From assembly GCF_016623615.1 (NCBI RefSeq), contig NZ_JAEHFX010000007.1, positions 203,118 through 267,117 of the forward strand: a stretch of 64,000 nucleotides of DNA, written 5' to 3'. Positions 52,518-60,225 of this stretch are shown here, piece after piece. Each line of letters begins with the position of its first letter. Within the stretch, counting starts at the first letter, position 1. The DNA comes from Adhaeribacter terrigena (lineage in GTDB: Bacteria > Bacteroidota > Bacteroidia > Cytophagales > Hymenobacteraceae). The notes under the pieces are model-generated. The model had not been told where the DNA came from, did not search any database, and worked only from the letters and a program-made list of their open reading frames with translations. The translations under genes were made by a program, and so were the position numbers.

Positions 52518-52625
52518 TAAAACGCTATCGTTTTTAACTCAAAAAGTCTCCCGGAAATGTTTTCGGGAGACTTTTTTATTTTCCGGAAACCGGTTAAAAA
52601 CGGTATCTTAAACGGCACAAAAAGT
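52518..52625 (+). repeat. 30-bp motif fused to the trxA terminator, plus a second motif
   Basis: The motif at 52518-52547 (head AAAACGCTATCG, tail AAAAAGT) supplies the 5' arm of the terminator AAAAAGTCTCCCG (52541-52553) with CGGGAGACTTTTT (52564-52576). A second motif lies at 52596-52625 (head AAAAACGGTATC, tail AAAAAGT). Confidence 0.9.
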
Positions 52626-52677
52626 CATAAACACCAAACCTGGGTCAATCTTATTTCAAACTTTAGAACTTAAAACC

Positions 52678-53148
52678 ATGGAAAATACCCAAGCTTCAAC
52701 CTCGGCTTTCGATCTGAAAACGGTACCTTTTTTACTCGAAAAACTCACCGAAGAAACCAAGCCGCACTGGGGAAAAATGAGCGCCCAGCACATGCTCGAA
52801 CACCTGGGCAATACACTCGTAATTGTGCGAAGCAAACAGGAGCTTCCTACCATTACGCCCGAAGACCAACTACCTGCTTACCACAAATTTTTAATGAGCG
52901 ACAAACCTTTTGCCCGCGATATTCCAAACCAGTTCATCGGCTCTGCACCACCGGCTTTGCGCTTCGAAAACCTGGAAACGGCTAAAACCAAAGTGCTCGC
53001 CGCGCTCGAAAGTTTCCATAAATTCTTTGCCGAAAACCCGGAAGCCAGACCCGTGCATCCTTTTTTTGGCAAACTGAATCATGAAGAATGGCTGCAATTT
53101 CAGCGCAAGCATTTTCAGCACCATTTCACGCAGTTTGGGTTGATCTAA
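52678..53148 (+). CDS. DUF1569/DinB-like protein
   Basis: A 156-residue four-helix protein. The histidines in SAQHMLEHLG and KHFQHHFTQFGLI are spaced like the metal ligands of DinB-superfamily proteins of the DUF1569 group, which are thought to be metal-dependent thiol-handling enzymes. No partner gene is evident. A spacing-exact match to the 30-bp motif is embedded near the start at 52716-52745 (encoding KTVPFLLEKL), 90 bp from the intergenic copy. Confidence 0.75.
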   Translation: MENTQASTSAFDLKTVPFLLEKLTEETKPHWGKMSAQHMLEHLGNTLVIVRSKQELPTITPEDQLPAYHKFLMSDKPFARDIPNQFIGSAPPALRFENLETAKTKVLAALESFHKFFAENPEARPVHPFFGKLNHEEWLQFQRKHFQHHFTQFGLI

Positions 53149-53238
53149 GCAGCAAATCTGAACCCGAAGATCCGCCGAAGTTGAACGCTTTAAAACCGTT
53201 AGCTAAAGCAGGCGGCAAGGAAAGCAAACGATCAAATC

Positions 53239-53322
53239 AGAAACGCTATGGTTTCGGGTTAAAAAAGTATTCCGGAACCAACAATAAAAAAGCCGCAACA
53301 GAAAAATCTGCGGCGGCTTTTT
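53239..53322. terminator. 30-bp motif and bidirectional terminator
   Basis: Motif at 53239-53268 (head AAACGCTATGG, tail AAAAAAGT). The terminator AAAAAGCCGC (53287-53296) with GCGGCTTTTT (53313-53322) lies between convergent genes. Here motif and hairpin are separate. Confidence 0.85.
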
Positions 53323-53343
53323 AGTTGAATCAGGTTGAAAATT

Positions 53344-54258
53344 TTAATGCAAATGCACTTCTTCTACCTGTACTATTTCATCGGTAGCTTCTTCGTAAAT
53401 AAACGCAACCACGGAGCATTTTTCCTTTCTCCAGGCCGGATCCAGCGTTGTGGTAAAATACGCATGCGTAATATCGTCAGCTTTCGGGTTTTCCTTGTTT
53501 AAGCTTCCTAAGTCGCCATTCAACACTTTTCGCATGGCGTGCGCATGCACATATTTCGCTACATCGCCCACCGGGTAAGCCGGATCTCCTCCGGCTGTTG
53601 CGCCGTAATTTTTCTGGTAGCTTACAATGCTGTCTTCCGTAATGGCTACGATCAGCGAATATTTACCAGATTTGTTTGTCAGGTATTTAGAACGCACTTT
53701 AATATCCAGCTTGCGGCTTTCAGGTTGATACAACGTAGTAAGGTTCATAGAGATCTGGGGAGTCTTAAGCATTTCTGCCGCAATGGCAGCAGACCAGGCG
53801 GCCACCCCCAGTACGGCCGAATTAGCCCCGTTCTTTACCCGGTTTACCATTCCGTTCGGGTTAGAAATAAAACCAAAACTTTCAAACCACTCTTCCCCTT
53901 CCGGCGTGGTAAAATTGGTGGTATAAGGCGCTTTATCGAATCTGGCAAAGTAATTAGCGTGCACGGCCATAACCACCAAGCGGTCGCCGTGCAAGGCTTT
54001 CTGGTTTTTGGCCATTACCGCTGCCCCGGGGCAATTGCCGCAGGTATGGCCGGTATAATCTTCAAGTAAAACTTTCTTCGTAGGTGTTACCGGACCGTTA
54101 ATAGAATCCTGCGCAGCTTCGGCCGAATCTAAAGCCAGCGTAGTGCTGAGCGCAGGTTTGGTGATCGGGGCAGGCAAGGGATTTTCGATTACATCGCAGG
54201 CCGAAAACAGGGCTGTGCCCAAGCCTAAAATTCCAATATAAAACGCTATGCTTTTCAT
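53344..54258 (-). CDS. Omp28-family outer-membrane lipoprotein
   Basis: A 304-residue protein. Its lipobox is TALFSAC (Cys21). The Omp28 thioredoxin-like domain starts KKVLLEDYTGHTCGNCPGAA with a C-x-x-C pair at 73 and 76, then VVMAVHANYFARFD and the ISNPNGMVNR cis-proline region. It is probably outer-membrane anchored and redox-active. The CxxC and context suggest a thiol-disulfide role. It is the last gene of a four-gene minus-strand cluster, 12 bp after DUF6029. Its first codons overlap a 30-bp motif. Confidence 0.85.
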   Translation of the reverse strand: MKSIAFYIGILGLGTALFSACDVIENPLPAPITKPALSTTLALDSAEAAQDSINGPVTPTKKVLLEDYTGHTCGNCPGAAVMAKNQKALHGDRLVVMAVHANYFARFDKAPYTTNFTTPEGEEWFESFGFISNPNGMVNRVKNGANSAVLGVAAWSAAIAAEMLKTPQISMNLTTLYQPESRKLDIKVRSKYLTNKSGKYSLIVAITEDSIVSYQKNYGATAGGDPAYPVGDVAKYVHAHAMRKVLNGDLGSLNKENPKADDITHAYFTTTLDPAWRKEKCSVVAFIYEEATDEIVQVEEVHLH

Positions 54259-54268
54259 GTTAAAAACT
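54239..54268 (+). repeat. 30-bp motif overlapping a start codon
   Basis: Head AAAACGCTATGC, tail TAAAAACT. It spans the ATG (54256-54258) of the Omp28 lipoprotein gene and fills the 11-bp gap to the DUF6029 stop. Confidence 0.85.
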
Positions 54269-54269
54269 C

Positions 54270-55913
54270 TTAAAAACTGCTGGTAATAGAAACTAACAAA
54301 CCATTGGAAGCCGGCACGTTACGACAAACGCCGCCCACGCACACAATACCCGCGCGCTGGCGCCCGTAAGTAGCCGAAATGCGGCTCGTATTGCGGTTAT
54401 ACCCCACGGTTCCGGTCATGTAATGAATGCGCTGGTCAGTTTCTTTATTGCCGTAGTTATACTGGTCCAGCACGGCTACGAACCAATTAGGCGCTACCGT
54501 GTATTCCACCAAAGCCATGCCCCAGCTGCCATGATCGTCTTTGGTAAGCAGGGTTTGCAATTCCGTCCGGACTGAATGCGTGGAATTGAATTTGTAGGTT
54601 ACATCGGCTACAGCCATGTTGGCGCGCACGTTGCCTTTGCCCACCAAACCCTGCACCACATCTATGTTGTAGTAAAAATTAAGGTAGGTAAGCGTGGCTT
54701 TTAATTTGGAATTGAATTTCTTTTGCAGCTCCACGTTAAAATCGCTGAAATACCGTTCGTCGCCGAATTTAAAAAAGTCGGAATCGTAGATCCGGCGTTT
54801 GGTGGTTTCGTCGTTCAGGGAATCTTTTTCAATGCTTTTTACGGTCGAGAAATTCACTGCAATGTTGGTTCCGTATTTTCCGCCCAGCGGCGAATCTCTT
54901 TTGAAATTATAACTCACTTCGGCCTGGTAACTCATTTCGCCCAGCGGCTGCGTGGCATAAGGGTAAATAGAAGCCGGTAAATTATAGGTATGCTGCTTGG
55001 TAAGCGGCGGCAGGAAATTCATTTGTAAAACAGTGCCGGTCGCATTTCTATCCGAACGAAAATCCATGTTGTCTACCCGCTTGGCTCCCGCCGAAATACC
55101 TAAACCCATTTGCGAATAACTGGCCGTTAAAAGCAAAGCCTGCCCCGGCCGGTAATTGAAATTATTAACCGCCGAGGGGTCGTTGGCTTTATAAGCATAT
55201 TCGCCGTACAGGTTCACATTGCCCTTGCTGATATTTATGCGGGCGGCCCCGGCTCCCACGTTTTCCGGTAAATTGAAATCCGGGTTATCGTCGGCCTGGT
55301 ACTTGCTCACAAAACTACCGCCCAGGGTAATGTTGGTGTTCAGAGTAGAAAATTTATCGCTTAATTCATTTATAGAAATTTCCGCATCCGCCCCGCGCAC
55401 AATGCCTTCGCCGAGTTCAAAAAAAGCGCGCTGCTTGCCAATTACGCCTTTCAGCCGCACGCCGCGCACCGGCATATATTTCACCCGGATACCGTCCATG
55501 GCGTTGTCTAGACCCAACCCGCGTTCTTCGTAAGCCCGGAAAATAAGACCACTGCCAAATTGTTCGTAATAATTGCCGGCCGTGATCTCGAAATTATCTT
55601 TCTGAAAAGAAGCGTAGCGGTACGGAATCCCGGAGCCTTCGTAACGGCGGTCGAAACCTTGCAGCGGATTGAGGTAATTTTCGTAACGCGCGCCGGCGCT
55701 GAAATTGCCGGCCGTAAAAATAAAATTGGCAAACCCGTTCGATAAAAGGCGTTCTTTTACTTCAGGCGCGCCAATGGCTTTATCTTCTTTATAATACTGG
55801 GCATCGAGCTGAAAATCGCCGTGGATCTGGGCATCCTGTAAAAGCTGGGCCTGGCTGAAGCGCGGCAAAAGAAATGCGCCGGCCAGCAGACCTAAAAATG
55901 CAATACGTTTCAA
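54270..55913 (-). CDS. DUF6029 outer-membrane barrel protein
   Basis: A protein of about 547 residues. I chose the TTG at 55913, giving a proper signal peptide (MKRIAFLGLLAGAFLLPRFS, cut after QA). A frame to 55973 would place 20 extra residues before it. The body has many alternating beta strands (SAGARYENYLNP, NYYEQFGSGLIFR, LKGVIGKQRAF) and matches the Bacteroidota DUF6029 barrel type. The function is unknown. It is sandwiched between TlpA and Omp28 genes in one transcription unit, so it may form or serve an envelope redox complex. Confidence 0.78.
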   Translation of the reverse strand: MKRIAFLGLLAGAFLLPRFSQAQLLQDAQIHGDFQLDAQYYKEDKAIGAPEVKERLLSNGFANFIFTAGNFSAGARYENYLNPLQGFDRRYEGSGIPYRYASFQKDNFEITAGNYYEQFGSGLIFRAYEERGLGLDNAMDGIRVKYMPVRGVRLKGVIGKQRAFFELGEGIVRGADAEISINELSDKFSTLNTNITLGGSFVSKYQADDNPDFNLPENVGAGAARINISKGNVNLYGEYAYKANDPSAVNNFNYRPGQALLLTASYSQMGLGISAGAKRVDNMDFRSDRNATGTVLQMNFLPPLTKQHTYNLPASIYPYATQPLGEMSYQAEVSYNFKRDSPLGGKYGTNIAVNFSTVKSIEKDSLNDETTKRRIYDSDFFKFGDERYFSDFNVELQKKFNSKLKATLTYLNFYYNIDVVQGLVGKGNVRANMAVADVTYKFNSTHSVRTELQTLLTKDDHGSWGMALVEYTVAPNWFVAVLDQYNYGNKETDQRIHYMTGTVGYNRNTSRISATYGRQRAGIVCVGGVCRNVPASNGLLVSITSSF

Positions 55914-55973
55914 AATAAGTAAAACTATAAAATACCGATGAAATTTAAAGTGCTGTAAAAACCGAAATGCCAC

Positions 55974-56003
55974 CAGAACGGTAGCATTTCAGCCTTAAAA
56001 ACG
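55974..56003 (+). repeat. 30-bp bipartite motif
   Basis: Head GAACGGTAGC, CAGCC at the usual place, tail TAAAAACG (last base off consensus). It sits between the TlpA gene and the DUF6029 gene. Confidence 0.75.
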
Positions 56004-56012
56004 CTGGATAGA

Positions 56013-56534
56013 TTAGTGGCTTATGGCTTCGCCGGCCGAAACTTTTTTCACCAGTTCGAACAAGCGTTTTTCGTCGCCTTCGGCGTAAGCGTTATGCTGC
56101 CACACAATTTCGCCGTTGCCGTTCAGCAGAAACGTATGCGGCACGTTGTTTACATTCAATGCGCGTTTCAGGTCCTGGTTCTGGTCTAAATACACGTCGT
56201 AGGTCCAGGCTTTGCCGTTTACGAGCGGGCCCACTTTGGCCGCGTTCCGCACATCGTCAATAGAAACCGCTACCAGTTTCACGCCGGTTTCCTTTTGCCA
56301 GTCTTCATACACATCCGAAATATTGATCAGCTCGGTAATACAAGGTTTGCACCACGTAGCCCAGAAACTGATGATAACCGGTTTGCCGTTATTGCTTAAC
56401 TGCGAAGTATTAAAAACTTTGCCGTCGAGGGTTTTAACGTCTACCGCAGGCAGTTTGCGCGTTTTTTCGGTGTTTTGGGCCTGGGCCGCAAAAAACAGCA
56501 AACTCAGACAAAGGCTAACAACTACTTTTTTCAT
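56013..56534 (-). CDS. TlpA/ResA-like thiol-disulfide protein
   Basis: A 173-residue protein. Signal peptide MKKVVVSLCLSLLFFAAQAQ. Thioredoxin fold with active site SFWATWCKPC (Cys62, Cys65) and cis-Pro region NVNNVPHTFLLN, of the AhpC/TSA-like TlpA family. It acts in the periplasm as a reductant. Its neighbours, two Omp28-type proteins with C-x-x-C motifs, are candidate partners. The first codons ATGAAAAAAGT double as the tail of a 30-bp motif. Confidence 0.9.
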   Translation of the reverse strand: MKKVVVSLCLSLLFFAAQAQNTEKTRKLPAVDVKTLDGKVFNTSQLSNNGKPVIISFWATWCKPCITELINISDVYEDWQKETGVKLVAVSIDDVRNAAKVGPLVNGKAWTYDVYLDQNQDLKRALNVNNVPHTFLLNGNGEIVWQHNAYAEGDEKRLFELVKKVSAGEAISH

Positions 56535-56553
56535 GATAAAGGATACCGTTTTT
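56524..56553 (-). repeat. 30-bp motif whose tail is a start codon region
   Basis: On the minus strand, head AAAAACGGTATCC, and the tail AAAAAAGT directly follows the ATG (56532-56534) of the TlpA gene. Confidence 0.88.
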
Positions 56554-56571
56554 TTTTGACAGGTAAAGAAA

Positions 56572-56597
56572 GAACCGGCTCCGTAAGCAGCCGGTTC
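56572..56597 (-). terminator. Terminator after the Omp28-T9SS gene
   Basis: GAACCGGCT (56572-56580) pairs with AGCCGGTTC (56589-56597). The minus-strand reading is followed by TTTCTTTACC, only moderately T-rich. Confidence 0.65.
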
Positions 56598-56611
56598 ATT
56601 TCAGTTCATAT

Positions 56612-58669
56612 TTATTTGATCAGCACAATTTTCTTGGTTAATACCTGGTCGCCGTATTTCAGGTTCAGGAAGTAAAAACCGTTTGGCTGCTTGGAAAGAT
56701 CGGCATCTATCATTTTACCGTTAATTTCACTGGCTTTGACAGACATGTTCCAAACGCGGGCACCTACTGCATTGTAGATTTCCAGGGTAGCATTCTCGGC
56801 TTTTTCCGGCGTGAAGGTAATATTCACAATGCCGTCGGTCGGATTCGGATAAACGCTCAGCGAAGCTGCCAGAATATTATCGGTAACCCCGGATTTGATG
56901 TTAAACGATTTTGCGGCCTGAAATACCTCTTTGGTTACTTTGTCCTGCAGGAAAACTACTACTTCCAGATTGTTCAGGTTCTCAACTGAATCCGGGAAAA
57001 GATTCTTCGGACCAACTAATTGCACCGGGCTTGGGAAAGTATAAGACTGGTTGATAGTAACCGGAGCTCCGGTTAACGGGGCAATGGCAGTACCATTCTC
57101 ATTCGGCATCATTTTCTTCATTACATCGAAGAATTCTGTTTCGCCGTTAGATCTTTTATTTTTAACGGTTCTTTTTTCAGTAATAACCATGTGGGCTACC
57201 AGGTTATTGCTCGGAATGCTGTTGCCAATCGGGTCGATAACCGCCTGAGCCGTAACTGTATGACCAACCACCGTTTGCGTAACGGTAATATTTACCAGGG
57301 CAGGTTTGGTTTGGAAGTTATTCAGCAATGATGCAGTATAGTTATTTGCGTTGCCATCCCAGCCACCGTCAACTTCCATTCGAGGAATGGAATTGATACC
57401 GTACCAGTTGTGCCGGCTAATACTTTCCGCAGTCTGATATGGGTCATTGCCGGCGTTAGGATAGTTTTGCTGATACTTGATATCGATGGATTTGCCTGGA
57501 TTTGCAGTGGTAATTTTATGCAGGTTAGCATTACCAGACTTACAAGGAGGGCAGGTAGCGCTGGTAAATACTTCGTGCAAAACGGTACGTGGGGCCACAT
57601 TCGCCAATACACTTACTTGCTTGCTGCCGCTATCATTGGAAGTTACCATATCGGCATTGCTTACATTGATATCCGTAGCCCAAGCTTCAATGGTATAATT
57701 ACCGGCAGCAGCAGGCGTCCAGCTTGTTGGGTGCGTGAATGAATATGTAGCTAATGGCGCAATGCTGGCCGTAACAGGCGCAGAAACGGTTGTTCCGTTA
57801 TTAATTTTATAATTCAGAGTGAAGGAAGTAACCGGAGTTGCACCCAGATTACGAATAGTACCGGTAATAAGGAACGGTGCATTCGCTAAAACAAGGTAAC
57901 TGGCATTCGTTAAAGATGTTACAGACAGATCATAGCTTGGCTGGGCACCAGGCGTGAAGGCATAGTAGGTATTATCGGCCGGGGTAGGATCGGCAGTGCT
58001 TTGGCTTGCTACATTCGGGGAAGCTGCAACCTGAAAAGCGGTAGTGCTGTTAACCTGAATGCCCGCTGTAACGGAAAGGGCACCATTCGCTGAGCGTTGG
58101 TCTACTATATAGATCTTATTCGTGGTTTCTTCCAGCACAATGCTCCAGAAAGTAAATCCTGTAGTGGCAGTGTTTGGGAAAAACGTATTAAACTGGATCC
58201 AGTGCTGACGATTAGGAGCTGTACCGAACGTTTTGGTAATAATTCTGGAAGGAAAAGAAGACCCGCCGCTGGTAATTACGTTTGGATATAATCCCCAAAC
58301 CATTACAGATTTATCTGGTATAGAAGCATCAGGGAGCGCAAGATTTGTACCATCAGCCGGAGGGGCTGTAACCGAAGTTGAAAACGTCAGAATACCGGAA
58401 GTAGATACTTTATAATCGGTTACGGCTGCTCCGTTAAATGAAAACGCAAACGGAACAGTACCTACCGGCGACCAGGCCGGTGCTGCAATATTTGCAGCAG
58501 AAGCAGTAAACAAAGTTGTCCAGCCTGCTGCCAAACCGCCTCCTACCGGATATTCACTGTCCGTATTTAAACCACCCGGATTTGAGCCATTATACGGAAT
58601 AAGATAGTACTGCGCCTGAGCCGCAGAGAATGCCATAACGGCACCCAGCATGAGTAAAAGTTTCTTCAT
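56612..58669 (-). CDS. Omp28-domain protein with T9SS type A sorting domain
   Basis: A 685-residue secreted protein with signal peptide MKKLLLMLGAVMAFSAAQA. Residues about 20-240 form a beta-rich domain and 245-350 an Ig-like CARDB-type domain (YDLSVTSLTNASYLVLANAP). The Omp28 thioredoxin-like domain begins RTVLHEVFTSATCPPCKSGN with Cys373 and Cys376. The last 75 residues form a sorting domain (LSVYPNPTDGIVNITFTP, LEIYNAVGARVW, NGFYFLNLKYGDQVLTKKIV). A surface-displayed thiol protein is therefore likely. It is the first gene of the redox-flavoured cluster. Confidence 0.88.
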   Translation of the reverse strand: MKKLLLMLGAVMAFSAAQAQYYLIPYNGSNPGGLNTDSEYPVGGGLAAGWTTLFTASAANIAAPAWSPVGTVPFAFSFNGAAVTDYKVSTSGILTFSTSVTAPPADGTNLALPDASIPDKSVMVWGLYPNVITSGGSSFPSRIITKTFGTAPNRQHWIQFNTFFPNTATTGFTFWSIVLEETTNKIYIVDQRSANGALSVTAGIQVNSTTAFQVAASPNVASQSTADPTPADNTYYAFTPGAQPSYDLSVTSLTNASYLVLANAPFLITGTIRNLGATPVTSFTLNYKINNGTTVSAPVTASIAPLATYSFTHPTSWTPAAAGNYTIEAWATDINVSNADMVTSNDSGSKQVSVLANVAPRTVLHEVFTSATCPPCKSGNANLHKITTANPGKSIDIKYQQNYPNAGNDPYQTAESISRHNWYGINSIPRMEVDGGWDGNANNYTASLLNNFQTKPALVNITVTQTVVGHTVTAQAVIDPIGNSIPSNNLVAHMVITEKRTVKNKRSNGETEFFDVMKKMMPNENGTAIAPLTGAPVTINQSYTFPSPVQLVGPKNLFPDSVENLNNLEVVVFLQDKVTKEVFQAAKSFNIKSGVTDNILAASLSVYPNPTDGIVNITFTPEKAENATLEIYNAVGARVWNMSVKASEINGKMIDADLSKQPNGFYFLNLKYGDQVLTKKIVLIK

Positions 58670-58828
58670 AAGAGCGAATGATATTGATGTTTAATTGTTA
58701 AGGTTTTGTAAATTAAATAATTTTTTAACATCTTTGAAAACAAATTGTTATACTTTTTTAATCTTATATTAAATAGTACTTCCTTAATCTTTTGTTCAGA
58801 CACAATTTACTAAATTAATCTTCGCTTT

Positions 58829-59542
58829 ATGAAAAAACTTTTACTTATTGCAATTGCTGCATTCGCTGTAAATGCCGCTTCAGCCCAGTCGACTACCATG
58901 CAGTTACCGGCCTATGCCACCACTGTAAAAGGCCACGTTGATTCTATTCTGGTAGGCAGGGTTTCTGTAGTAAATATCAGCAATCAGAGCATCGATGTAA
59001 AAGTAGCCCGAAAGGTTATTTCAGAAGTAAAAGGCTCTGAGAACGTTTTCTGCTGGACCCAGTGCTACACCCCCATGGTGAGCGTTTCGCCAGATGTTGA
59101 GACAATTTTAGCAGGTGCAACCAACACTATGTTCTATGGCGATTATTCCGCAAACGGCTTTGCCGGTAAAACTACCATCCGGTATTCATTTTTCCGGGTA
59201 AACGGTGCTGCGCCAGATTCTGTGCACGCTACTATTGTGTATGATGCTTCCAGAACTACCGGCGTAAAAAAAGCGTTCGACGCCAGCAATGCCATCAGCC
59301 TGCCTTCGCCAAACCCGGCCAACGACATGACCACCATTGGTTACAACCTGCCGGCTAACGCGCGCAGCAGCAAAATAAAGTTATACAACGCCATCGGCGG
59401 GCTGGTAAAAGAGATCAGCCTTTCTGATAAGCAAGGTGCTATTATGCTGGTAACTTCCGGCCTGCCAAGCGGCATTTATTTCTACACGCTGCAGGTAGAT
59501 AACCGCGCACTTACCACCAAAAAACTGGTTGTAAAACACTAA
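58829..59542 (+). CDS. Small T9SS type A cargo protein
   Basis: A 237-residue protein. Signal peptide MKKLLLIAIAAFAVNAASAQ. A short beta-sandwich of about 110 residues contains a cysteine pair FCWTQCYTP (C-x-x-x-C). The sorting domain follows (ISLPSPNPANDMTTIGYNLP, LPSGIYFYTLQVDNRALTTKK). It is divergently oriented from the Omp28-T9SS gene, and the 160-bp AT-rich spacer between them probably holds both promoters. It may be functionally tied to the redox cluster. Confidence 0.82.
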   Translation: MKKLLLIAIAAFAVNAASAQSTTMQLPAYATTVKGHVDSILVGRVSVVNISNQSIDVKVARKVISEVKGSENVFCWTQCYTPMVSVSPDVETILAGATNTMFYGDYSANGFAGKTTIRYSFFRVNGAAPDSVHATIVYDASRTTGVKKAFDASNAISLPSPNPANDMTTIGYNLPANARSSKIKLYNAIGGLVKEISLSDKQGAIMLVTSGLPSGIYFYTLQVDNRALTTKKLVVKH

Positions 59543-59558
59543 TTTTCCCCCTTTCCAC

Positions 59559-59641
59559 AAAAGCAGCCTGCGAAATATTTCCGGGCTGCTTTTTTGTTTT
59601 ATACCTTAGCCAAAAACCGTATCTTTTTCCCGTTAAAAACT
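59559..59641 (+). terminator. Terminator and 30-bp motif before ogt
   Basis: AAAAGCAGCC (59559-59568) pairs with GGCTGCTTTT (59584-59593), then TTTGTTTT. The motif at 59612-59641 (variant head AAAACCGTATC, tail TAAAAACT) ends four bases before the ogt ATG. Confidence 0.85.
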
Positions 59642-59645
59642 ACTT

Positions 59646-60137
59646 ATGCCTGAAAATATTCAACATGCCTTCCTGGAAACGCCGCTTGGCTGGCTGCAAA
59701 TATCTGGCACGGAAGAGGGCATTACTGCGGTCACTTTTTTAGACGAAAACCCTACCGTTTCTTTCGCGGAAATTCCGGCCTGCCTGCAAAATTGTTACCA
59801 CCAGTTATCAGAGTATTTTAAAGGTGAACGCCGGAAATTTGAGCTGCTTTTAGTACCAACAGGTACAGATTTCCAGCAAAAGGTCTGGCAGCATTTAAAC
59901 GCCATTCCCTTCGGGAAAACCCGGTCTTATTTAGAAGTAGCCCTGCAGCTCGGCGAGCCGACCTACACCCGCGCGGTAGGAAGTGCAAACGGCAAAAATC
60001 CGCTGGCCATAGTGGTGCCCTGCCACCGGGTAATTGGCGCCAACGGCAGCTTAACGGGTTATGCCGGCGGTTTGTGGCGTAAAAAATGGCTGCTGCAATT
60101 CGAAGGCATCACCAAACAAACCGAACTTTTCAGCTGA
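59646..60137 (+). CDS. ogt: Methylated-DNA-protein-cysteine methyltransferase
   Basis: A 163-residue DNA repair protein. The suicide methyl acceptor is Cys126 in AIVVPCHRVIG. The helix-turn-helix lies at TRSYLEVALQLGEPTYTRAVG and the C-terminal GYAGGLWRKKWLL is normal. It removes methyl from O6-methylguanine. A minus-strand spacing-exact 30-bp motif match lies inside the gene at 59733-59762. Confidence 0.95.
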   Translation: MPENIQHAFLETPLGWLQISGTEEGITAVTFLDENPTVSFAEIPACLQNCYHQLSEYFKGERRKFELLLVPTGTDFQQKVWQHLNAIPFGKTRSYLEVALQLGEPTYTRAVGSANGKNPLAIVVPCHRVIGANGSLTGYAGGLWRKKWLLQFEGITKQTELFS

Positions 60138-60159
60138 AATTCACCTATTTTCATCTTTT

Positions 60160-60189
60160 CAAAACGGTATCTGAAATGCCCGAAAAAGT
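60160..60189 (+). repeat. 30-bp bipartite motif
   Basis: Head AAAACGGTATC, tail GAAAAAGT. It lies between ogt and the HEAT-cyclophilin gene. Confidence 0.87.
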
Positions 60190-60225
60190 GACGCTTTCCT
60201 TACGCTTCTAAAACTTCCGCTTCCT

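Noticed and set aside
53088..53324. Small open frame overlapping the end of the DUF1569 gene
   Set aside because: It runs through a 30-bp motif and a terminator and is Lys/Ala-rich without domain features.
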